Positions 57,992-64,000 of a DNA stretch of 64,000 nt are shown here, piece after piece. The notes beneath the pieces are model-generated. The model had not been told where the DNA came from and made no database searches. It worked only from the letters and a program-made list of their open reading frames with translations. How positions within the stretch are numbered: the first letter of the stretch is position 1; each line of letters opens with the position of its first letter. This DNA comes from Haematobacter missouriensis (GTDB lineage Bacteria > Pseudomonadota > Alphaproteobacteria > Rhodobacterales > Rhodobacteraceae). The stretch lies in assembly GCF_000740775.1 (NCBI RefSeq), contig NZ_JFGS01000002.1:1-64000 (forward strand), given 5' to 3'. The position numbers and the translations under genes are program-made.

Positions 57992-59554
57992 ATGACGGGA
58001 GGCGGCGGCGACAGGGAGACGGCGGCGCCTCTTGCAATCGAACTCAGGGGCGTTTCCAAATCCTTCGGCGCGGTTCAGGCCAACCGGGACATCTCGCTCA
58101 AGGTGCGCAAGGGCACGATCCACGGCATCATCGGCGAAAACGGCGCTGGGAAATCGACGCTCATGTCGATCCTGTTCGGGTTCTATCAGGCAGATGCGGG
58201 CGAAATTCTGATCGACGGCAAAGTGACCGCGATCCCGGACAGCCAGTCCGCGATCAAGGCGGGCATCGGCATGGTGTTCCAGCATTTCAAGCTGGTGGAG
58301 AACTTCACCGTGCTGGAGAATGTCGTGCTCGGCGCGGAGGGCGGGCGCCTGCTGCGCCCCTCGCTCGCACGGGCGAGGAGCCTGCTTGTGGACCTTGCCC
58401 GTGACTATGAACTGAACGTGGATCCGGATGCGCTGGTGGAAGAGCTTTCCGTGGGCCATCAGCAGCGAGTGGAAATCCTCAAGGCCCTCTACCGTCAGGC
58501 CAATATCCTGATACTCGACGAACCGACTGGCGTGCTGACACCGGCGGAGGCGGACCACCTGTTTCGCATACTCCGCGCGCTCCGGGACGAGGGAAAGACA
58601 ATCCTCCTCATCACCCACAAGCTGCGCGAGATCATGGAGGTGACCGATGCCGTCTCCGTCATGCGGCGCGGGGAGATGGTGGCAACGCTGCCCACGCGAG
58701 ACACCACGCCAGAGGCGCTGGCCGAGCTTATGGTAGGGCGCAAGGTGCTCCTCCGGGTGGAGAAGGAGAAGGCGACGCCTGGCCCCGTCGTGCTGTCGGT
58801 CGAAAACCTGACGGTGCGCGACACCACCGGCGTGGAGCGGGTCAGGGATGTCTCCCTCACCGTGCGGGCCGGCGAGATCGTCGGCATCGCGGGGGTTGCA
58901 GGAAACGGACAGTCGGAGCTTCTGGCGGTGCTGGGCGGTATCATGCCCGCCGCCTCCGGTCAGATCCTGCTGAACGGCCGCGCCTTGCCGCTGTCGGGGC
59001 GGGAGGCGAACGGACGGAGCCGCAGAAGTGCGGGCATCGCCCATGTGCCGGAGGACCGCCATCACCTTGGCCTGATCCTCGACTTCACGGCATGGGAGAA
59101 CGTGGCCTTCGGCTATCAGGACGACCCGGCCTACCGGCGCGGCCCGTTCATGCAGAACGGCGTGCTGATCGGGGAGACGGAGGCGAAGATGCAGCGTTTC
59201 GACGTGCGCCCGCCCCTTCCCCGGCTTGAGGCCAAGAATTTCTCGGGCGGCAACCAGCAGAAGATCGTTCTGGCACGGGAGATGGAGCGCAACCCGGACC
59301 TGCTGCTGATCGGCCAGCCGACGCGGGGTGTGGATATCGGGGCTATCGAATTCATCCACCGCCAGATCGTCGCCCTGCGCGATGCGGGCAAGGCAATCCT
59401 GCTGGTTTCCGTGGAGCTGGACGAGATCCGGGCGCTCTCCGACCGGATCGTCGTGATGTGCGGCGGTGAGATCATGGGCGAACGCGCGCCGGAAACGACC
59501 AATGAGCGGGAACTTGGCATGATGATGGCGGGAATGGACGGGAAGGCCGCGTGA
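57992..59554 (+). CDS. ABC transporter ATPase, double cassette (nucleoside/sugar type)
   Basis: A 520-residue ATPase with two ABC domains in one chain, as in YufO and RbsA. Cassette 1 has Walker A GENGAGKST (48-56), signature LSVGHQQRVEI and LILDEPTG; cassette 2 has the degenerate GVAGNGQSEL, SGGNQQKIVLAREM and LLIGQPTRGVD, in which the second site is probably not fully active. ATG 57992 (GAGGGA upstream) is preferred over GTG 57980, which overlaps the upstream stop. Confidence 0.93.
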   Translation: MTGGGGDRETAAPLAIELRGVSKSFGAVQANRDISLKVRKGTIHGIIGENGAGKSTLMSILFGFYQADAGEILIDGKVTAIPDSQSAIKAGIGMVFQHFKLVENFTVLENVVLGAEGGRLLRPSLARARSLLVDLARDYELNVDPDALVEELSVGHQQRVEILKALYRQANILILDEPTGVLTPAEADHLFRILRALRDEGKTILLITHKLREIMEVTDAVSVMRRGEMVATLPTRDTTPEALAELMVGRKVLLRVEKEKATPGPVVLSVENLTVRDTTGVERVRDVSLTVRAGEIVGIAGVAGNGQSELLAVLGGIMPAASGQILLNGRALPLSGREANGRSRRSAGIAHVPEDRHHLGLILDFTAWENVAFGYQDDPAYRRGPFMQNGVLIGETEAKMQRFDVRPPLPRLEAKNFSGGNQQKIVLAREMERNPDLLLIGQPTRGVDIGAIEFIHRQIVALRDAGKAILLVSVELDEIRALSDRIVVMCGGEIMGERAPETTNERELGMMMAGMDGKAA

Positions 59555-60636
59555 TGCCGAAATGGGCTGACGTCTTTCTCGTGCCGCTGATCAGCATCCT
59601 GCTGGCCTTAATCATCTCCGCGCTGGTGATCCTCGCCATCGGCGCCGACCCGGTGGAGGCGATCCGCACGATGGTGACGGGCGCGCTCGGCTCCTCCTAT
59701 GGCTGGGGGTTCACGCTCTATTATGCCACCTCGTTCATGTTCACCGGGCTGTCGGTGGCCGTGGCGTATCACGCGGGCCTGTTCAATATCGGCGGCGAGG
59801 GGCAGGCGACGCTGGGTGGCCTCGGCGTAGCGCTTGTCTGTCTGGCGCTGCCATGGACCCATTGGTGGCTGGCGCTTCCCGCCGCGATGATCGGCGCGGC
59901 GGTGTTCGGTGCGGTCTGGGCCGCGATCCCTGCCTGGCTTCAGGCGCGGCGCGGCAGCCACGTCGTCATCACCACCATCATGTTCAACTTCATCGCCGCG
60001 GCATTGCTGAACTATCTGCTGGTGAACATTCTGCGGCCCATAGGCTCCATGGATCCGGCGACGGCCCGTTTTCCCGCAGGGGCCACCCTGCCCCGCCTGT
60101 CGGAAATCCTCGCGCTCGTGGGTATTCCGTTCAACAACCGCAATCCGGCCAATATCACCTTTCTGATCGCGGTTGCCGCCTGCATCGCTGTCTGGCTCCT
60201 CATCTGGCACACGCGTCTGGGCTATGAGATCCGCGCCTTCGGCAAATCGGAATCCGCCGCGCGCTACGCAGGTATATCGCCCACGCGGATCACCATGTGG
60301 GCCATGCTCATCTCCGGCGGGCTGGCGGGGATGATGGCCATCAACAACGTCATGGGGGAGGCCCAGCGGCTGGTACTGAACTCCGTCGAGGGGGCGGGCT
60401 TCATCGGCATTGCGGTGGCGCTCATGGGCCGTTCCCATCCGGTGGGGATTTTCCTCGCCTCCCTGCTGTTCGGATTTCTCTACCAGGGCGGCGCGGAGCT
60501 GTCGCTCTGGATGGCGATCCCGCGTGAACTGATCACCGTGATACAGGCGCTGGTCATCCTCTTCACGGGCGCGCTCGACAACATGGTCCGCCTGCCGGTG
60601 GAGCGGTTGTTTTTGAAATTCGGGAGGAAGGGCTGA
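59554..60636 (+). CDS. ABC transporter permease (YufP-like)
   Basis: A 360-residue permease with about ten hydrophobic segments, including FNIGGEGQATLGGLGVAL and RLGYEIRAFGKSESAARYAGI, which are the BPD_transp_2 nucleoside/branched-chain pattern. It overlaps the ATPase (TGATG) and the next permease (TGATG). A GTG at 59551 is an alternative start. Confidence 0.92.
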   Translation: MPKWADVFLVPLISILLALIISALVILAIGADPVEAIRTMVTGALGSSYGWGFTLYYATSFMFTGLSVAVAYHAGLFNIGGEGQATLGGLGVALVCLALPWTHWWLALPAAMIGAAVFGAVWAAIPAWLQARRGSHVVITTIMFNFIAAALLNYLLVNILRPIGSMDPATARFPAGATLPRLSEILALVGIPFNNRNPANITFLIAVAACIAVWLLIWHTRLGYEIRAFGKSESAARYAGISPTRITMWAMLISGGLAGMMAINNVMGEAQRLVLNSVEGAGFIGIAVALMGRSHPVGIFLASLLFGFLYQGGAELSLWMAIPRELITVIQALVILFTGALDNMVRLPVERLFLKFGRKG

Positions 60637-61601
60637 TGGACGCGGCCACGATCCTGCAGATCCTCGACAGCACGATCCGCCTCGGGACACCGCTGCTGCT
60701 GGCCTGTCTGGCGGGGATGTTCTCCGAACGGGCGGGGATTTTCGACATCGGGCTGGAGGGCAAGATGCTCGCCGCCGCGTTCCTGTCGGCGGCGGTGGCG
60801 GCGGTGACGGGGAATGTCTGGATCGGCCTGCTGGCGGGGATAGGAGCCTCGCTGGCGCTGTCGGCCATCCACGGCCTCGCCTCTATTACCTTCCGCGGCA
60901 ATCAGCTCATCTCCGGCGTGGCGATCAACTTCCTGGCCTCCGGCCTGACGGTGCTGATCGGGCAGAACTGGTTCCAGCTCGGCGGACGCACACCCTCGCT
61001 GGAGGGCGCGGCGCGGTTTCAACCCATCACTCTCCCCTTCGCAGAGACATTGCGCGATGTCCCCGTCATCGGCCCGATCTATGCGGAGCTGATCTCCGGT
61101 CATACCATCCTCGTCTACGTCGCGTTCCTGCTCGTCCCGGCGAGCGCGTTCCTCCTCTACCGCACGCGGTTCGGTCTCCGGCTCAGGGCGGTGGGGGAGA
61201 ACCCGGCGGCGGTGGACACGGCGGGCGTGTCCGTCACGCGGCTGCGCTACGCGGCCGTCGCGATCTGCGGGGTGCTTACCGGGCTTGCGGGTGCCTATCT
61301 GTCGACCGGGCTATCGGCGGGCTTCGTCAAGGAGATGACCGCTGGGCGCGGCTATATCGCACTGGCCGCGCTGATCTTCGCCAAGTGGCGGCCATGGTAC
61401 GCTCTCGGCGCGACGATGCTCTTCGGCTTCCTGGAGGCGCTGACCAACCGGTTCCAGACCATTGAACTTCTGGGCATCACCGTTCCGGTGCAGGTCATGC
61501 AGGCGCTGCCCTATGTGCTGACGGTCATCATTCTTGCCGGCTTCGTCGGTCGGGCTGTTCCTCCGCGCGCGGGCGGGGTAGCCTATGTGAAGGAGCGGTA
61601 G
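60636..61601 (+). CDS. ABC transporter permease (YufQ-like)
   Basis: Second permease, 321 residues, with about nine hydrophobic segments and the matching motifs ERAGIFDIGLEGKMLAAAF and RTRFGLRLRAVGENPAAVDTAGVSV. Together with the BMP receptor, ATPase and first permease it forms a complete importer. Its stop is 36 bases before the TSUP gene, so co-transcription beyond it is possible. Confidence 0.92.
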   Translation: MDAATILQILDSTIRLGTPLLLACLAGMFSERAGIFDIGLEGKMLAAAFLSAAVAAVTGNVWIGLLAGIGASLALSAIHGLASITFRGNQLISGVAINFLASGLTVLIGQNWFQLGGRTPSLEGAARFQPITLPFAETLRDVPVIGPIYAELISGHTILVYVAFLLVPASAFLLYRTRFGLRLRAVGENPAAVDTAGVSVTRLRYAAVAICGVLTGLAGAYLSTGLSAGFVKEMTAGRGYIALAALIFAKWRPWYALGATMLFGFLEALTNRFQTIELLGITVPVQVMQALPYVLTVIILAGFVGRAVPPRAGGVAYVKER

Positions 61602-61637
61602 CCGCGGGCGCGCCGAACCGCCCGCGCGGGGAATGAG

Positions 61638-62561
61638 ATGCTGCAAGTCTATCTGCCGATCGCTGAGGTTTCCGTCAACGGCGGGATCGTCTTCGCGATA
61701 GGCGCTATCGTTGGTATTCTGTCGGGCGTTTTTGGCGTGGGCGGCGGGTTCCTCATCACTCCCGCTCTGTTCTTCATCGGCATTCCGCCGCCCATCGCAG
61801 TCGCAACCGGCGCGAACCAGGTGGTCGCCTCCTCCGTCTCGGGCGTTCTTGGCCACCTTCGCCGCAAGACCGTGGATCTGAGGATGGGTACCGTGCTGCT
61901 CGTCGGCGGGCTCATCGGTTCATTGATCGGGATCTGGCTGTTCAACCGGCTGAAGGCGCTGGGGCAGATCGACCTGATCGTGCAGCTTTCCTACGTCGTG
62001 CTGCTTGGGACGGTCGGCCTGCTCATGTTTCAGGAAAGCCTTCGCGCGCTGCGACGGCAGCGGATGCAAGGCCCGGTCCGCATCCGGCGGAGCCAGCATC
62101 TTTGGGTCCACCGATTGCCCTTCAAGATGAAGTTCCGGGCGTCCGGCCTTTATATCTCCGTCATCCCACCGATGCTGGTGGGGTGTCTTGTGGGGATCAT
62201 GGCGGCCATCATGGGCGTGGGTGGCGGTTTCCTGATGGTGCCCGCGATGATCTATCTGCTCGGCATGCCCACCAAGGTCGTGGTAGGCACGTCGCTTTTC
62301 CAGATCATCTTCGTCACCGGTTTCACGACGCTCATGCAGGCGTGGACCAACCATGCTGTGGATCTCATCCTCGGCACTCTGCTGATCATCGGCGGCGTGA
62401 TCGGGGCGCAGATCGGCACGCGTCTCGGTGCCAGACTCCGGGCGGAGCAGCTCCGGGTGTTGCTGGCGATTCTCGTGCTGCTCGTATGCGGGAGGCTGGC
62501 CTATGATCTCGTCGTGACGCCGCCGGAGCTTTTCTCCATCGCGCGGGGGGGCGGGTTCTGA
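61638..62561 (+). CDS. TSUP-family permease (sulfite exporter TauE/SafE type)
   Basis: A 307-residue protein with about eight hydrophobic segments and the duplicated TSUP motif: GILSGVFGVGGGFLITPALFF near residue 27 and GIMAAIMGVGGGFLMVPAM near residue 190, each with the glycine-rich loop. TSUP members move sulfite, sulfonates or related anions. It overlaps the next gene (TGATG), a pairing with TIGR02186 proteins that recurs in Rhodobacterales. Confidence 0.92.
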   Translation: MLQVYLPIAEVSVNGGIVFAIGAIVGILSGVFGVGGGFLITPALFFIGIPPPIAVATGANQVVASSVSGVLGHLRRKTVDLRMGTVLLVGGLIGSLIGIWLFNRLKALGQIDLIVQLSYVVLLGTVGLLMFQESLRALRRQRMQGPVRIRRSQHLWVHRLPFKMKFRASGLYISVIPPMLVGCLVGIMAAIMGVGGGFLMVPAMIYLLGMPTKVVVGTSLFQIIFVTGFTTLMQAWTNHAVDLILGTLLIIGGVIGAQIGTRLGARLRAEQLRVLLAILVLLVCGRLAYDLVVTPPELFSIARGGGF

Positions 62562-63343
62562 TGCGCTTTTTCCCGCTGTTTCTCCTCCTCCTCACTCTCC
62601 TGCCGTTCACCGCAGACACGCAGACCCGCCCGACGGGTGAAAGGATCGTCGCAGGCTTCAGCCACGACTTCATCGACATCAGTGCGCGTTTCGACGGGTC
62701 GGAGATCCTCGTCTTCGGCGCCGTCCGGCGGGAGCAACCGATTCCAGAGGACAACCCCCTGGGTATCATCGTCACCGTCGAGGGACCGCCGGAGACGCTG
62801 ACCGTCCGGAAGAAGAGCCACGAGTTCGGCATCTGGATGAACACGCAGAATGTTCGCATCCGCTCTACGCCGAGCTTCTATGCCGTCAACACATCCTGGC
62901 CCGTTTCCTTCATGCTGACGCCGGAGCAGGACCGGCAATATGGTATCACCCTGCCTCGGCTCATCTATATCGCCGGGCGGGACGTATCGGAGGAGGAGGA
63001 ACCGGCCTTCGTCGATGCGCTGATCCGAATTCGCCGGGAATCGGGAACATATCAGGTCAACGAGCGCGCTGTTTCGCTGGAGGAATCCACGCTGTTCCAG
63101 ACGCGGGTGGAGCTGCCCTCCACGCTGGTGGAGGGAACTTACATCACCCGCATCTATCTCACACGAGAGGGGCAGGTGATCGACCGGTATGAAAGCCACC
63201 TGCCCGTGTACAAGGTGGGAGTGGAGCGGTGGGTGCATCTCCTGGCGGTGGAGCAGCCGCTGGCGACGGGGATTCTCGCCCTTCTGGTGGCGGTCGTGGC
63301 AGGGTGGGGCGCCTCGGCGCTGTTCCGGTCGCTCCGCCTCTGA
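62561..63343 (+). CDS. TIGR02186 family envelope protein
   Basis: A 260-residue protein with an N-terminal signal peptide, a beta-rich periplasmic body (ILVFGAVRREQPIPED, FGIWMNTQNVRIRSTPSFYAVN in parts, RVELPSTLVEGTYITRIYL) and one C-terminal membrane segment (about 238-256). The family always appears beside the TSUP permease and probably assists it; there is no biochemical assignment. It is coupled to the TSUP gene. Confidence 0.88.
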   Translation: MRFFPLFLLLLTLLPFTADTQTRPTGERIVAGFSHDFIDISARFDGSEILVFGAVRREQPIPEDNPLGIIVTVEGPPETLTVRKKSHEFGIWMNTQNVRIRSTPSFYAVNTSWPVSFMLTPEQDRQYGITLPRLIYIAGRDVSEEEEPAFVDALIRIRRESGTYQVNERAVSLEESTLFQTRVELPSTLVEGTYITRIYLTREGQVIDRYESHLPVYKVGVERWVHLLAVEQPLATGILALLVAVVAGWGASALFRSLRL

Positions 63344-63347
63344 CCCG

Positions 63348-63584
63348 TCAGAACGCCTTGAACGTCATGGTCGTCAGGCTGCGCTGGATATCGGCAATGT
63401 CGAAAAGGTTCTCGGCCAGCCAGCGACCGGTATCCTCTTCTTCGGGGATGTAGATCTTGGCGAGGAGGTCCCATTCACCGGAGGTGGAGTAGAGTTCGGA
63501 GACCACCTCCCGGTCATAGATCGCATCGGCAACCTCATAGGTCTTGCCGGGAGTGCAGCGAAGCTGAACAAAGATGCAGCGCAT
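63348..63584 (-). CDS. Stand-alone Lrp/AsnC ligand-binding domain (RAM) protein
   Basis: A 78-residue protein consisting only of the effector-binding half of an Lrp/AsnC regulator (FVQLRCTPGKTYEVADAIYD, STSGEWDLLAKIYIPE) without the DNA-binding helix-turn-helix. Such SMLRP-type domains form ring oligomers and may bind amino acids or modulate full-length Lrp proteins. ATG 63584 has GGAAAGGA upstream; the frame opens 36 bases earlier. It is convergent to the TIGR02186 gene and follows the helicase. Confidence 0.88.
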   Translation of the reverse strand: MRCIFVQLRCTPGKTYEVADAIYDREVVSELYSTSGEWDLLAKIYIPEEEDTGRWLAENLFDIADIQRSLTTMTFKAF

Positions 63585-63616
63585 GGCATTTCCTTTCCAA
63601 TCATCCCGAACGGGAG

Positions 63617-64000
63617 TCATTCTTCCGCTTCAGCGGCGAGTTCCAGCGTGGCCCGTGCGCCGGACAGATCGGCGACACCCAGCGCGGCCGTGGGTCGTGC
63701 CAGCCGGTTGCGCACCACCCAGAGCAGCCGTTTCTCCGCCCGCGTGATAGCCACATAGGCAAGCCGCTTCCACAGAGGAAGCCCCGCCTCCATCCGCCCC
63801 GTCTGCGCCGCGGCCCAGAGATCGGGGGCAAAGACCTGCACGGCCTCCCACTGCGAGCCTTGCGCCTTGTGGATCGTTACCGCCGCGCCGTGCAGAAATG
63901 TTGCGCCCATGCGAGCGGCAAAGGGGATGAAAGGCTCCTCCTCATCCGGCTTCTCTATCTTGACAATGGAGGCGGCGGAGACCTGCGGATCCTCCGCCCC
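63617..64000 (-). CDS. RecD-like/UvrD-family ATP-dependent helicase, C-terminal end (runs off the right edge)
   Basis: The frame is open to the window edge (…EEEPFIPFAARMG…) and ends at 63617. It contains the UvrD_C_2 motifs VTIHKAQGSQWEAVQVF (motif V-like) and LAYVAITRAEKRLLWV (motif VI), typical of RecD and related DNA helicases, then an Ala-rich tail. The Met at 63910 is internal, not a start. The N-terminal domains lie beyond the window. Confidence 0.85.
   Translation of the reverse strand, partial: GAEDPQVSAASIVKIEKPDEEEPFIPFAARMGATFLHGAAVTIHKAQGSQWEAVQVFAPDLWAAAQTGRMEAGLPLWKRLAYVAITRAEKRLLWVVRNRLARPTAALGVADLSGARATLELAAEAEE

Overview
The window is a GC-rich, densely packed alphaproteobacterial chromosome segment, most likely from the Rhodobacterales (Rhodobacteraceae/Roseobacteraceae). 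The evidence is the gene set and its order: a PTS regulatory set (hprK-rapZ-EIIA-HPr) beside a ChvI-like regulator and pckA; an etfBA-hbd cluster behind a PduO-type adenosyltransferase; lipB next to cytochrome c and ctaD; a Mur/Fur gene overlapping enolase; and a DUF1127 gene followed by CCUCCUCCC-loop small RNAs, an arrangement described in Rhodobacter. I see no prophage, insertion sequence, CRISPR array or integron; this is core chromosome with a few atypical patches.

Layout. 1-4.2 kb: the first codons of tuf, a lipoprotein, parC and a short-chain dehydrogenase. 4.3-7.9 kb: a HIG1-like protein, cobalamin adenosyltransferase, etfB, etfA and hbd, an acyl-CoA oxidation unit. 7.9-10.7 kb (minus): response regulator, hprK, rapZ, EIIA and HPr, with translational overlaps and no sensor kinase; pckA is divergent and followed by an MHS transporter. 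14.7-22.4 kb (minus): the start of the division/cell-wall cluster mraZ-rsmH-ftsL-ftsI-murE-murF-mraY, with a candidate MraZ box array far upstream. 22.9-26.4 kb: mrp, then the DUF1127 gene and eight CCUCCUCCC hairpins, then three minus-strand tRNA genes, one of which (Arg, UCU) is split by a 213-nt group I intron.

26.6-38.3 kb: lipB, cytochrome c, ctaD, a DUF2244 protein, a DUF3008 protein, yqeY, carA, a frameshifted GT2 glycosyltransferase, a retropepsin-like protease, marC, an ABC-F ATPase and ndk. 38.6-48.6 kb: a UbiH-family hydroxylase, pyrimidine nucleotidase, GntR regulator, SelO, Mur/Fur-eno, cupin, anmK, tyrS and a BLH phosphatase-like protein. 48.8-54.5 kb: an orphan modA, an UPF0173 hydrolase, a ceramidase-family protein, gatCA, an Excalibur lipoprotein, an amidase and the RNase P RNA gene. 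54.5-64 kb: maltose acetyltransferase, nfuA (with an Irr-type box), tsaB, rimI, a nucleoside-type BMP ABC transporter operon, a TSUP permease with its TIGR02186 partner, a stand-alone Lrp ligand-binding domain and the end of a RecD-like helicase.

The most rewarding elements are RNA-level: the eight-copy hairpin array carrying an anti-Shine-Dalgarno-like loop, and the group I intron inside the tRNA anticodon. Next come the response regulator lacking its kinase, the repeated GCGCTAAC half-sites near pckA and ahead of mur-eno, the 10-bp-periodic MraZ boxes, the single-base frameshift in the glycosyltransferase and an AT-rich structured patch between tRNA genes.
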